A stretch of DNA of 64,000 bases from CAZLMG01 sp964560765 (GTDB lineage Bacteria > Bdellovibrionota_B > Oligoflexia > Oligoflexales > CAZLMG01). The notes beneath the pieces are model-generated. The model saw only the letters and a program-made list of their open reading frames with translations. It searched no databases and was not told where the DNA came from. The stretch's first letter is position 1; the number at the start of each line of letters is the position of its first letter. Positions 33,650 to 43,245 of this stretch are shown here, piece after piece. The stretch is from the NCBI GenBank assembly GCA_964560765.1, contig CAZLMG010000011.1, forward strand, positions 1 to 64,000, given 5' to 3'. A program made the translations under genes and the position numbers.

Positions 33650-35137
33650 GTGGAATTTACGTTACCTGATTTGGGCTTTCAATTCGTCCGGCAGTCGGCT
33701 CCCGTGCTGATTTTGGCCCTTTTTTCACTATTCGCACTGATGCAGTCCGTATTTAAGGCGATTTCTAGTGAGTCCGCTATTAAGGCTTGTACCTACATCG
33801 CTCTCGGTGCGGCTTTCGCGGCTGCCGCGAGTAACCTTGGTTTAGCAGAAACCGAGTTCTTGGGTGGCGCCTACATGAGCGAAGGAATTTCTCGTTTCGG
33901 CTCTCTGCTCATTCTTCTCATCGCGATCCTATTGCCGCTTGCAATGTCCGGTACTTACTTAGCATCAAGTTTTTTTCGGGGTGAAATTGTCAGCATCTAC
34001 CTCATGGTCATCATGGGTATGCTGGCGATGGTTTGCGCCGACGATCTGATTTCAGCTTTTGTTGGCCTGGAGATTTCGTCCATCGGCATTTATACGTTGG
34101 TTGGCTATGTCCGGCCGAACCGCCTAAGCCAGGAAGGCGCCATAAAATATCTCATCCTTGGCGCATTTGGCACGGCAATTTTCCTCTTCGGCCTTTCCCT
34201 ACTTTACGCCGGAACCGGTTCACTCCGAATCTCAGAAATCGTAGAAGCGCTCAGCCGTATCAGTGACCAAGGCTGGGTTCGGGCTGGCGCGCTGCTTGCG
34301 ATGGTCGGAATGTGTTTTAAGTTGGCGTTAGTGCCGTTTCATCTTTGGGCGCCCGATGCTTACGAATCTGCGCCGACGGGTATTACGGCACTCATGGCAA
34401 CTGCGGCCAAGGTAATGATTGTCGTGCTTATGTTGCGCTTTCTGGCAAGTGGAATGGCGCCACTAGCTGACGTTTGGGCGCCACAGCTAGCATTTGTCGC
34501 CGCTTTGTCGATGCTGCTCGGCAATATGATGGCGCTAGTTCAGACTAGTCTGAAACGTATGCTTGCATATTCGTCAATTGCGCACAGCGGCTACATGGCA
34601 GTGGCACTTTGTGCAATGGGCCAAGACGCTGGTCTCTTGCCCGTCGGCGCTGTGCTGTTTTATCTTTTGGGTTACGCCATTGTTTCCATGGGTGCGTTCG
34701 CGGTTATCATGTGGCTCGAGTCAGAGGGCCGAGACAACTTGCAGCTGGACGACATTGCTGGAATGGCCAAGCGGCACCCCTGGGCTAGTGCAGCTTTAGC
34801 AATATTCATGTTCAGCTTCGGCGGTTTGCCACCGACCGTCGGCTTTATCAGTAAGTTTTTTGTCTTTACTGCGGCCGTTCGGGCTGACCTCATTGGGTTG
34901 GTACTGATCGGTGTATTGGGTAGTACCATCTCGCTCTATTATTACCTTCGCATCATTGTTCGTATGTACATGAGTGAGCCTTCCTTGGCGGCGGAGCCTC
35001 TTCATCCCCGAAGATCACCAACAATGCTGGTCATTGTCAGCGCCATGGCGATTGCGGCTATTTTGCTTGGCACGTTGCTGCCGGGAATTGCCATGGAGTA
35101 CATGGAGTTTGCGACCACCGCGCTGACTGTCCATTAG
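33650..35137 (+). CDS. nuoN: NADH-quinone oxidoreductase subunit N (NuoN)
   Basis: Antiporter-like subunit, 495 residues. It has DDLISAFVGLEISSIGIYTLVGY (part; conserved Glu), QEGAIKYLILGAFGTAIFLFG (part), FKLALVPFHLWAPDAYESAPTGITALMAT (parts) and LKRMLAYSSIAHSGYM. GTG 33650 has GGGAG 8 nt upstream, so it is chosen over TTG 33644. It closes the membrane-arm set; lgt follows only 8 nt later on the same strand, so the transcript may continue. Confidence 0.97.
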   Translation: MEFTLPDLGFQFVRQSAPVLILALFSLFALMQSVFKAISSESAIKACTYIALGAAFAAAASNLGLAETEFLGGAYMSEGISRFGSLLILLIAILLPLAMSGTYLASSFFRGEIVSIYLMVIMGMLAMVCADDLISAFVGLEISSIGIYTLVGYVRPNRLSQEGAIKYLILGAFGTAIFLFGLSLLYAGTGSLRISEIVEALSRISDQGWVRAGALLAMVGMCFKLALVPFHLWAPDAYESAPTGITALMATAAKVMIVVLMLRFLASGMAPLADVWAPQLAFVAALSMLLGNMMALVQTSLKRMLAYSSIAHSGYMAVALCAMGQDAGLLPVGAVLFYLLGYAIVSMGAFAVIMWLESEGRDNLQLDDIAGMAKRHPWASAALAIFMFSFGGLPPTVGFISKFFVFTAAVRADLIGLVLIGVLGSTISLYYYLRIIVRMYMSEPSLAAEPLHPRRSPTMLVIVSAMAIAAILLGTLLPGIAMEYMEFATTALTVH

Positions 35138-35145
35138 TTTGCACC

Positions 35146-35934
35146 ATGTACCCCATTCTCGTTGATACGCCATATTTCTTCTTACCAGCGTGGCACGCCA
35201 TGGTCGCCTTGGGTGCCTTGGCTGGGCTGTTCTCGCTGCACCGCCTTTCTCAAAGGTGGTACCCAGAGTTCGACTCGGTACAGCTATCCCGACTGTTCGT
35301 CGCTTGCTATGTGTCGGGCTATTTTGGAGCGCGAGGACTCTCAATCATCATCGAGGTTCCGAACGCCTTTCGACCGACGGTTTTTTTCTCCGAGATTTTT
35401 CGGATAGGTTCGATGACGTTTTATGGTGGATTCGTTTTGGGATTTCTTGCCGGGCTGATTTATGTCCGGTGGCGAAGATGGGACGTGCTGCGGGTCATGG
35501 ATCTTGCGATGCCTTGTGTTTTTGTGGGGTTGGCGATCGGCCGAGTCGGCTGTTTCTTGAATGGCGATGATTACGGTCGAGCTGTGGAAATCGCCGCAGA
35601 TGGATCGTGGCCCTGGTATGCTGTTATCTTTCCCAATCTGGGTGATTCGCAACCGCGTATCATGACCCAGCTGATCGAGTCAGTGGCAGCTCTTGGACTA
35701 GTGGTCTTGGCGATGGTCGTCACTCCCCGCTTTATTAGACTGGGCAAGTATGGCTACGGGGGTGCCCTAGGGATTCTCTTGTACGCTATCTACCGGTTTT
35801 TCGCTGAGTTTTTGCGGGGTGACGAGAGAGGCTGGGTAATTACGGATGTTCTCTCGCCAGCACAGATGATAAGTATTTGCGCCATCACGGCCGTTACCGC
35901 CTGGTTTTTGACTTTGTCGCGCCAGCGGATATAG
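35146..35934 (+). CDS. lgt: Phosphatidylglycerol-prolipoprotein diacylglyceryl transferase
   Basis: Lgt attaches diacylglycerol from phosphatidylglycerol to the lipobox cysteine of prolipoproteins in the inner membrane, the first step for the many lipoproteins encoded here. The 262 residues have seven hydrophobic segments, the Lgt signature GRVGCFLNGDDYGR (about 128-141), and the C-terminal YAIYRFFAEFLRGDERG with the conserved Arg/Glu. The MTFYGGFVLG segment has Tyr where E. coli Lgt has the His103 of FHGG; Tyr is, as far as I know, a common variant in other phyla. Confidence 0.96.
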   Translation: MYPILVDTPYFFLPAWHAMVALGALAGLFSLHRLSQRWYPEFDSVQLSRLFVACYVSGYFGARGLSIIIEVPNAFRPTVFFSEIFRIGSMTFYGGFVLGFLAGLIYVRWRRWDVLRVMDLAMPCVFVGLAIGRVGCFLNGDDYGRAVEIAADGSWPWYAVIFPNLGDSQPRIMTQLIESVAALGLVVLAMVVTPRFIRLGKYGYGGALGILLYAIYRFFAEFLRGDERGWVITDVLSPAQMISICAITAVTAWFLTLSRQRI

Positions 35935-35993
35935 TCTCATTGCGTTTATCTTTGCTGCCACCTCTTCCTGTCATTTGAGCGGATAGCAACCAT

Positions 35994-38900
35994 ATGTCCC
36001 GAGTTATCGGCATCAGCAACTTTGCCAGTGAGATACGAGATGCATTGCGCGCAAAGGAGCCCGTTCGTCTCGTTGGATCGACGGCAGCATTTGGGCAAAT
36101 TGGCTTAGCATCATTCATTGAGGCTGAGCTCGAACAGGGCTGCCGGAAGTTAAATGTTGCGATTATAGCGCCACAGCAGAAAGCCCTGGGAGCCTGGATG
36201 GGATTTGCGGAGTACTCATTACCCGCTTTGCGACGCGAAGGTCTCCTCGTGGAAGCAAATGCTCTTCCGCACTTTGCGGGATGGGGTAATGACCGCTTCG
36301 TAAACCCAACTCTAAACCGGAGGCAGCGCCTATCGAGCTTATCCGCATTGACCAAGCCACATGGTGTGCAAGTTGTCTTGACAACGGCCATGGGGCTGTT
36401 TCAGCGAACAATGACACCTGCAGCGATGCAGGACGCAACGATTAAACTCCGGCTAGGTCAGCAGATGGACCAAGACGACCTTATCAGTCGCCTGCAGGAC
36501 TTGAGTTACCGCTCGACGCGGCAGGTCGATGAAGAGGGTGCATTTGCTCTGCGTGGCGGTATTTTAGATATTTTTCCACCTAATGGCGAGGTCCCGGTTC
36601 GGATTGAGTTTGTCGGTGATGAAGTGGCATCGATGAGAGCCTTCTCTATTGCCAACCAAAGATCAACGCATGCGCTCGAATCCGTTGCTATTGGGCCAAC
36701 TTTGGAGGCGATTCTATCCAGCAAGGAGCGTAGCTCGCAAGCTCAGCGGCTTTTTGCTCGGCTGCTTGAGCTCAAAGCCAACGTTGAGGACCGGGATGGA
36801 ATCAACGCGGCATTTTTATCAGGACAGTATTTCCAGGGTTTGGACGGGCTTTTGCCAACCCTGCGACCAGAAAGCTGTGCGGGATTTGACTACGTCAATG
36901 ACGAGCAAAGCGTTCTTGTGATTCCTGGCAGTATTGATGCGGCCGTTGCTGCTTATGAGGAATTTTACGCTCAAACTGAGGAGGCTGCACAGCGCGACCT
37001 AGCGCAAGGCAGAGCGGTATTGCCAATATCGGACCACTTCATGGCGCCCGATGACGTTCGAAGGCGACTATCAGAGTTTGACCGGATCATCGAGTTGGAG
37101 AATCCATTCTCGGATGAACGTCGAAGATTTCTCACTCTCCGCGGACGGGTTTCTGTCGAGGGTGCGCCCCACGGGGATGGTCATTCTGCCAGCGAAATGT
37201 TCGACAAATGGGTAGATATTATTCGCCGCTATACGGCTGAGGGAAGGGGTGTCGTTCTGCTCGCACATCACGAGGAGCAGCTCGAGCGAATCAGCAGCTT
37301 GTTAGAGCACCGAGGAATTTCTTTCCAGCTGAAGCAAAACACCTTTCGGCGTCTCGTTTCCTTGAAGATGCGTGCAGGGCACATTGCGTTAGGCATAGGT
37401 GATCTTCCGTCACCTGTGTGGCTTGAGGATTTACAGATTCTGGTAATCCCTGAGACCTCACTGTTTGGCGCGCCTCGAAAACGGGTGATCTCCGCCCCTG
37501 CTAAATTACAGAACTATTTGAGCTCCTTTAAAGACCTCAACGTTGGCGATCTTGTCGTACATATTCAGCATGGAATTGGACGCTATCTCGGAATGAAGGA
37601 ACTTGCTGTTGCTGGTCAGTTGGGGCACTTCCTTCTGCTCGAATATGCCGGTGCGGACAAAGTTTATCTACCGGTGGATAAACTGAATCTGCTGCAACGC
37701 TACAATTCCGGCGAGGGTCACGCGCCGGCACTAGATAAACTGAAGGGCCAGGGTTGGACACAGCGCAAGGCCAAAGTCGGCAAGGCCATCCGCGATATGG
37801 CGGAGGAGCTGGTCAAGTTGCAGGCCAAGCGTGAGCTTGCGGGTGGCCATGCATTTTCTCCCTTGTCCGACGAATATTTCGCATTTGAGGCTGAATTCCC
37901 ATATGAGGAGACCGAGGATCAACTTCGCTCGATTCAAGACATCATGGCCGACATGTCGCATGCTAGGCCGATGGATCGGCTGGTTTGCGGAGATGTGGGA
38001 TTCGGCAAGACCGAAGTGGCACTGCGTGGAGCATTTCGAGCTGTTTTAGATCATTATCAGGTGATGGTTTTAGTGCCAACAACGGTACTCTGTTACCAGC
38101 ACTATCGTACGTTCCGTGACCGCATGCAGCATCATGGAGTTCAGGTTGCGCAGGTCAATCGCTTCGTCTCTACGGCGGACGCAAAAGAAGCATTGGAGGG
38201 ATTTGCTTCAGGACGAATCGACGTGCTGGTGGGAACACACCGCATGCTATCCAAAGATGTCAAACCAAAGCGCCTTGGCTTGCTCATAGTTGATGAAGAG
38301 CAGAAGTTTGGTGTGGCTCACAAGGAGAGATTGAAGCAGTTTCGCGCGGACTGCGATGTCTTAACGCTCACGGCAACACCTATTCCTCGTACGCTACACA
38401 TGGCAATGGTGGGATTGCGTGACATCTCTATCATCGCAACAGCCCCCACAAATCGCGTGTCTGTTAAGACATTCGTAACGCGATTTGAAGAGAGTCTGAT
38501 CAAAGATGCAGTTGAATACGAGGTCAAGCGAGGGGGGCAGGTCTTTTTTGTACATAATCGAGTTGAGGACATTGCCGAAGTTGCAAATTTTGTGAAGGCT
38601 CTCGTGCCGCAGGCATCCATGCGTTACGCCCATGGCCAGATGCCTGAGCATCAACTGGAGCAAACAATCGTCGACTTTATTGAGCAGAAATTTCACGTGC
38701 TGGTATGTACTACAATCATCGAAGCTGGTGTAGATATGCCGAACGTAAATACTCTGATCGTGAACCGAGCTGATCGGTTTGGCCTATCTCAGTTGTATCA
38801 GTTGCGCGGCCGCGTCGGGCGATCTGATCGGCAAGCATTTGCATATTTTTTAACGCCGCCGCAAGAGACCTTGACGGCAGACGCCCAGAAACGCCTTGAT

Positions 38901-39572
38901 GTCCTAAGCGCTCATCAGGAATTGGGCGCTGGATTTCAAATAGCCAGCCATGACCTGGAGATTCGGGGCGCGGGTAACCTATTGGGTGGTGAACAGAGCG
39001 GTCACGTCGCTGATATCGGCATCGAGTTGTACACGGAGATGCTGGAGGCAGCTATCAATGAAGCGCGCGGCGGAGACGGCTTTCAGGAGCGTGTCGATGT
39101 TGAGTTGAAGATGCCGATCAGCGCCGTCATACCGGCAGAATACATTTCTGAGGAAGGACAGCGGCTTCAGACCTACAAAGCGCTGTTCAGTGCCGAGTCT
39201 GCGGCGGAGTTGAAAGAATTGAAGTCAGATCTGGAGGATCGATTTGGGATTATCCCAAGTCCAGTGAAGTTGCTTCTTCGTATCGGCGAACTAAAGCGAA
39301 TGCTGCGAGCTTGTCATGCGGTGCAATTCGCCGCCAAGGGTGGTCGCAATGCAGAGATTCGCTTCGGATCCTTGAGAGAGAAGCAGATTGATAAGATACT
39401 CAAAGTAGCAATGAAGCGGCCTGATCGGTACAAGTTGTCTCCTGATTATCGGTTGACGCTGAACATCGGATCGTCGCTTCATCCAGAGCCGAACTTTGAA
39501 TCGGCTGATACTTGGCTGATGGATGTGTGTGCATTAATTACGCCTTTGGCTGAGGAAATGGCCGCAAATTGA
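35994..39572 (+). CDS. mfd: Transcription-repair coupling factor Mfd
   Basis: Mfd displaces RNA polymerase stalled at DNA lesions and recruits UvrA. The 1192 residues show the family order: UvrB-like N-terminal domains (about 1-330, with FALRGGILDIFPPNGEVPVRIEF in part), the RNA polymerase interaction domain starting near LNVGDLVVHIQHGIGRYLGM, RecG-like helicase motifs with Walker A GDVGFGKTE at about 666-674, DEEQ in LIVDEEQKFGV, LTATPIPRTL, FFVHNRVEDI and QLRGRVGRSDR, and the C-terminal TRCF domain. Length is near the usual 1150-1180. It follows lgt by 59 nt and precedes two PPIase genes. Confidence 0.98.
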   Translation: MSRVIGISNFASEIRDALRAKEPVRLVGSTAAFGQIGLASFIEAELEQGCRKLNVAIIAPQQKALGAWMGFAEYSLPALRREGLLVEANALPHFAGWGNDRFVNPTLNRRQRLSSLSALTKPHGVQVVLTTAMGLFQRTMTPAAMQDATIKLRLGQQMDQDDLISRLQDLSYRSTRQVDEEGAFALRGGILDIFPPNGEVPVRIEFVGDEVASMRAFSIANQRSTHALESVAIGPTLEAILSSKERSSQAQRLFARLLELKANVEDRDGINAAFLSGQYFQGLDGLLPTLRPESCAGFDYVNDEQSVLVIPGSIDAAVAAYEEFYAQTEEAAQRDLAQGRAVLPISDHFMAPDDVRRRLSEFDRIIELENPFSDERRRFLTLRGRVSVEGAPHGDGHSASEMFDKWVDIIRRYTAEGRGVVLLAHHEEQLERISSLLEHRGISFQLKQNTFRRLVSLKMRAGHIALGIGDLPSPVWLEDLQILVIPETSLFGAPRKRVISAPAKLQNYLSSFKDLNVGDLVVHIQHGIGRYLGMKELAVAGQLGHFLLLEYAGADKVYLPVDKLNLLQRYNSGEGHAPALDKLKGQGWTQRKAKVGKAIRDMAEELVKLQAKRELAGGHAFSPLSDEYFAFEAEFPYEETEDQLRSIQDIMADMSHARPMDRLVCGDVGFGKTEVALRGAFRAVLDHYQVMVLVPTTVLCYQHYRTFRDRMQHHGVQVAQVNRFVSTADAKEALEGFASGRIDVLVGTHRMLSKDVKPKRLGLLIVDEEQKFGVAHKERLKQFRADCDVLTLTATPIPRTLHMAMVGLRDISIIATAPTNRVSVKTFVTRFEESLIKDAVEYEVKRGGQVFFVHNRVEDIAEVANFVKALVPQASMRYAHGQMPEHQLEQTIVDFIEQKFHVLVCTTIIEAGVDMPNVNTLIVNRADRFGLSQLYQLRGRVGRSDRQAFAYFLTPPQETLTADAQKRLDVLSAHQELGAGFQIASHDLEIRGAGNLLGGEQSGHVADIGIELYTEMLEAAINEARGGDGFQERVDVELKMPISAVIPAEYISEEGQRLQTYKALFSAESAAELKELKSDLEDRFGIIPSPVKLLLRIGELKRMLRACHAVQFAAKGGRNAEIRFGSLREKQIDKILKVAMKRPDRYKLSPDYRLTLNIGSSLHPEPNFESADTWLMDVCALITPLAEEMAAN

Positions 39573-39581
39573 TGAGTTGTG

Positions 39582-40592
39582 ATGAGTAGGCCCATTTACA
39601 TCATTGCTGTTATCCTCTTCTTCGCCGGAGGAGCCTATATTTGGAAAGCGACGCACACTGGTCGCCGACCCATAGCCAAACTTGAGGTGCCAACGGCGTC
39701 TACGGAGGACCGTCGACAGGTCCGTGCGACTTTGGTTTACGTTGGCGATGTGGCCATCACTTCAGATGATTTGGATTGGGAGTTTTCCTTGCATACGCAA
39801 GGCGTCTTCGATTCTGATGAACTGATGGCAGTGCCTGATTTGGGTGCCAAATACGAGAAGGAACTTGATCCTCTCAAGCAGCGATTGCTAGCTGGCTTGA
39901 TCGAACGCAAGTTGCTGTATAAGTACATCGAACAGGATTCTAGCTTCAATCTGCAGAATCCGGGTCGATTTACTCGATGCCTAGATCATTGGCGCAAAGT
40001 TATGGAAACGCCTCTACATGCCCAGGCTTCCAGCATCGAGCGCGAGCGGCTAAAGGCGCGTGTCTGCGAACGTGACATTATTGCTCAATACCTAAAGGAG
40101 CGAGCTTTTTCATCGATCGTCGTCGAGGATGGTGAGTTATCGAAGTATTTCCAGGAAAATCCAAAGGAGTTCAATCGGCCGGAGAAGGCATTGATTCGTC
40201 AAATGGTGCTGGCCTCAGAGGATGAGGCCAAACGATTAAGGAATCAGGTAAATCGCGATAATTTCGCCGAATTGGCTCGAAAATACTCCATTAGTCCTGA
40301 TGCCGAGGATGGAGGCAAGGTCGGCCCGTTTGCGCGCGGAGAGGTGCCACGGGTTTTCGACGAGGCGTTTTCGATGCGTCCCGGGGAGATACGTGGAATT
40401 CTTAAGTCGACGTACGGATTCCACGTCATTATGCTGGAAAAGAAGTTCAAGAAGTCGGAAGCGGATTTTGATGAATCAAAGGAAGAGATTCGGGCTAAAA
40501 TCACCCAGAAGAAGCGCGAAGAGGCCTATCGGACGCTGGTTGAGTCTGCCCTTAATTCCATACGAGTACACCCACCAAAGCCTGCCTGGTAG
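39582..40592 (+). CDS. Membrane-anchored parvulin-type peptidyl-prolyl isomerase
   Basis: A 336-residue PpiC/PrsA-like foldase. It has one N-terminal membrane helix (about 5-20) anchoring an otherwise periplasmic protein, a SurA-N-like chaperone region with long helices (about 45-190), then a rotamase/parvulin domain (about 195-290) with IRQMVLAS, FAELARKYSISPDAEDGGKVGPF (part), VFDEAFSMRPGEIRG and GFHVIMLE. It likely helps folding of outer-membrane proteins. It starts 9 nt after mfd (ATG 39582, with GTG 39579 adjacent), as in the mfd/PpiC/SurA order seen in other delta-proteobacteria. Confidence 0.9.
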   Translation: MSRPIYIIAVILFFAGGAYIWKATHTGRRPIAKLEVPTASTEDRRQVRATLVYVGDVAITSDDLDWEFSLHTQGVFDSDELMAVPDLGAKYEKELDPLKQRLLAGLIERKLLYKYIEQDSSFNLQNPGRFTRCLDHWRKVMETPLHAQASSIERERLKARVCERDIIAQYLKERAFSSIVVEDGELSKYFQENPKEFNRPEKALIRQMVLASEDEAKRLRNQVNRDNFAELARKYSISPDAEDGGKVGPFARGEVPRVFDEAFSMRPGEIRGILKSTYGFHVIMLEKKFKKSEADFDESKEEIRAKITQKKREEAYRTLVESALNSIRVHPPKPAW

Positions 40593-40678
40593 GTCAGCGG
40601 AAGCCTTCTGATTTTATTCGACATGCGGTTCAGCTGGAACTATTCTCCTGGTAGGGATTGGTAGACAGGAGATTGGCT

Positions 40679-41644
40679 TTGATTTTTCCTATGCGCTTAT
40701 TTTCGGCATCACTTTTGTTGTTGGCTCATGCAGTTCCTGCAATTGGCGAGGAGCTTGTGGACCGTGTTGTAGCCATCGTTAACGGCAAGCCGATTCTTCA
40801 TTCCGAAATTGAGGAGAAGGTTGAGAGCGGTCTAATCGTCACTGTTTCCTACTTTCCTGCTGAGGCTGCTGACTCGAATTATCAGAAAGCACTTGAGGAC
40901 GAGATCAATATGGAATTGATCTTGCAAAAGGCTGAAGAGCTGGGAATTGAAGTAACCGAAGATCAAGTAGAAAAGCAGATCGATGATGGACTGCGCGCTC
41001 GGGGACTGACGCGTGAAGGCTTGCTACGCGAGCTGGAGCGGTCGAATTTTAGCTTCGCCGCTTACAAGGAAAATTATCTGCGGCAGATGGTCTTCCGCCA
41101 CTTTCAGGGGATGGTCATTAGGCCGGCGGTGAAGATAACGGACAAGGACGTAGAAACTTACTATTTGAAAAAATCAGGTTCTAGTGCCGAGAGCGTTTCC
41201 ATTCTCCTTCGACAAATCGTGATTAAGGTTCCTGATGGATCCAATGAGGAGATCGAGCGCGGTAAGCATAAGCTCGCACGGACAGTACATCAGAAGATCG
41301 AAAGCGGAATGCCATTTGAGGAGGCAGTAAGGATTTTTTCTGACGACGATTCCACCAAAGCGACGGGCGGCAGCATGGGGAAAATTCGGGCTGCTGATCT
41401 GGCACCGATGATTCGAGATGCGATTAAGCCGTTGGATGTTGGACAGTATTCCCAACCTGTCCGAACGCCAATTGGGTTTCATATTTTCAAGCTCGAGTCG
41501 AAAGAGTTTTCCGGAAGTGAAGACTTTATGCGGGAGAAGGATCGTTTAGAGTCTGAATTAGTCCTTCAGGAGAATGAATCTCAAACCAAGAAGTGGCTGT
41601 CAGAGCAGCGTCGGCGCTCGGAAGTTAAGACCCTTCAACTGTAA
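40679..41644 (+). CDS. surA: SurA-like periplasmic chaperone and peptidyl-prolyl isomerase
   Basis: A 321-residue exported protein: signal peptide (about 5-23), SurA N-terminal domain starting LVDRVVAIVNGKPILHSEI (about 27-45), and a single parvulin domain (about 160-270) with LLRQIVIKVPDG, FEEAVRIFSDDDSTKATGGSMG (part) and IGFHIFKLE. E. coli SurA has two parvulin domains; one is common in other groups. It escorts outer-membrane proteins through the periplasm. TTG 40679 is chosen because AGGAG lies 7 nt upstream; ATG 40691 is an alternative. Its stop is 4 nt from the stop of convergent lptG. Confidence 0.88.
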   Translation: MIFPMRLFSASLLLLAHAVPAIGEELVDRVVAIVNGKPILHSEIEEKVESGLIVTVSYFPAEAADSNYQKALEDEINMELILQKAEELGIEVTEDQVEKQIDDGLRARGLTREGLLRELERSNFSFAAYKENYLRQMVFRHFQGMVIRPAVKITDKDVETYYLKKSGSSAESVSILLRQIVIKVPDGSNEEIERGKHKLARTVHQKIESGMPFEEAVRIFSDDDSTKATGGSMGKIRAADLAPMIRDAIKPLDVGQYSQPVRTPIGFHIFKLESKEFSGSEDFMREKDRLESELVLQENESQTKKWLSEQRRRSEVKTLQL

Positions 41645-41648
41645 CCCC

Positions 41649-42737
41649 TTAGGCGCGTCTGGCTCGGTAGATTTCCAATATTCCGGATGCACCGACAAGG
41701 ACGTTTGCAGCCCATGCCGCAAGCCAGGGCGGGAGGGCTCCGTGTTTGCCAACGGCGGCGCCTGCCGTATAGATCACCCAGTACATGATTCCCAGCAGCA
41801 TAGCGATCAGCACATTCTTTGCCGATTCGACGGTTCTCTCTGATTGGTATGCAAACTTAATTCCCATTAAACAGACAACAACCGAGGCAAAATAGAATGC
41901 AAACTTAAGATGCCGTTCGACGTCAATGCTAGTGACGTCGGCTCCGGATTGCCGACCTCGAGAGACGATGTCGCGCAACTCTAACAAGCTTAGTTCGTTC
42001 GGCTTCCGCCGCTCTCTCTGCAGCTTTTCGGGCTCAATCGGTATTTCAATCAGCTGATCTTCTAATTTGGTGACCGCTTGTATCGTGCCGAGTGGATTAA
42101 ATTCTATCCTCCGAACGTCATGCATCTCCCAAACGCCAAGTCTTGGCTCATAGTGCGCGCTGCTAGCATGCAGAATGTTAGTCGGGCGATTGTTGGTCCC
42201 GGTCTCAATGATTTTGGGTGCGAAGATCGTTTGCGATAAGTAGTCGTATTCAGAAAACGTGACGAGTCGATTCTGGTCTCGGAACCACCGCGTTCCACCA
42301 GCGGCTTCGCCCTTGTTGCTGCGCTCAATCAACACCTCTTTGACGTAGTGCATGCGTGCAGCAGATCTTGGGACGACAATCTCTCCAAGAAAGAATGCGG
42401 CGAAGCTCAGAATGAGGCCACCCGCAACGATCGGCATTCCAACTTGCAGCGGCCCCATCCCGGCGGCGCGCATCGCGGTAATTTCGTTCGTCCTGCTCAT
42501 CAGGATCATGCTGATCACCGATGCGAGCAGGCCGGAGATCGGTAGGATCTGAATGAGCTGAGAAGGCATCTGGTAGATGTAAAATTGTATCATGTGGTCG
42601 GTGCTGGGCTGATGAACCTGAAAATAGCGAGTGGTCTTATGGATGAAGTCGCCGAGTATAAAGAGAAACAGGCACAACGCGACAATGCCAAGGACATACT
42701 TGAAAAAGTCACGCAATATGTAGAGAAAAATGGTCAT
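41649..42737 (-). CDS. lptG: LptF/LptG family lipopolysaccharide export permease
   Basis: YjgP/YjgQ-type permease that, with its partner and LptB, extracts lipopolysaccharide from the inner membrane. The 362 residues have three N-terminal membrane helices (about 12-32, 60-82, 100-122), a large periplasmic beta-jellyroll domain (about 125-265) and three C-terminal helices (about 275-355). The motif LMSRTNEITAMRAAGMGPLQV (part) in the coupling helix is diagnostic. LptG rather than LptF is a best guess; the second permease is not in the window. A small lipoprotein gene lies 8 nt upstream in the same unit. Confidence 0.88.
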   Translation of the reverse strand: MTIFLYILRDFFKYVLGIVALCLFLFILGDFIHKTTRYFQVHQPSTDHMIQFYIYQMPSQLIQILPISGLLASVISMILMSRTNEITAMRAAGMGPLQVGMPIVAGGLILSFAAFFLGEIVVPRSAARMHYVKEVLIERSNKGEAAGGTRWFRDQNRLVTFSEYDYLSQTIFAPKIIETGTNNRPTNILHASSAHYEPRLGVWEMHDVRRIEFNPLGTIQAVTKLEDQLIEIPIEPEKLQRERRKPNELSLLELRDIVSRGRQSGADVTSIDVERHLKFAFYFASVVVCLMGIKFAYQSERTVESAKNVLIAMLLGIMYWVIYTAGAAVGKHGALPPWLAAWAANVLVGASGILEIYRARRA

Positions 42738-42745
42738 TTCTGCTG

Positions 42746-43171
42746 CTATGGTTTCTTGCTTGCAGGCGCAGACTGGAGGGATTTGGCAAGGACAAAGGGT
42801 AATCCCTTCTTGCCGCGTTCGACGCTGCCTAGAATCCGAATGTTCTCTTGTGAAAACCGCTTCAAGGTCTGTTCAGCATCCGGGAGATTGGTCAAGACGA
42901 TCATAATTCTAGCCGTTTCATCCGCAACGACGATGTGTGAGTAGTGCTTGCCAACGCTAACGATGGATCCTTCTATGATCACGGATCGCCCAAGTAGCCC
43001 GCCGTTATCCAAGTGGATCTCTTTCATGGTCACTTGGTTTGGGCTGCTAAAGAGTGTGCCACCCCACCAACCAAACGTCAGTTGATCAATGGAGTCGGCA
43101 ATAGACTCTCCCGCATTGCAGCCTGCAAGCAGCGCGACGAGTCCGAAACTACTGATAAACCGGCCCAGCAC
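42746..43171 (-). CDS. Small lipoprotein with a predicted OB-fold, upstream of lptG
   Basis: With GTG 43171 (GGAGG 5 nt upstream) the product is 141 residues: signal peptide and lipobox LLAGC near residue 18, a linker, then about 90 residues with alternating strands (VTMKEIHLDN, VIIEGSIVSVGKHYSHIVVAD, ARIMIVLTNL, ENIRILGSVERGKKGLPFVLAK) that read like an OB-fold of the nucleic-acid/oligosaccharide-binding type. Being exported, it more likely binds a saccharide or protein. I do not recognise the family. Co-transcription with the lptG-like gene suggests an envelope or LPS-related role. Confidence 0.6.
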   Translation of the reverse strand: MLGRFISSFGLVALLAGCNAGESIADSIDQLTFGWWGGTLFSSPNQVTMKEIHLDNGGLLGRSVIIEGSIVSVGKHYSHIVVADETARIMIVLTNLPDAEQTLKRFSQENIRILGSVERGKKGLPFVLAKSLQSAPASKKP

Positions 43172-43245
43172 ACAAACCTCCACCCGGGGTTGTAGTATTA
43201 AACATTTTAACACATATTGAGGTAGTAGCTGAACTTTTTGCCTGA

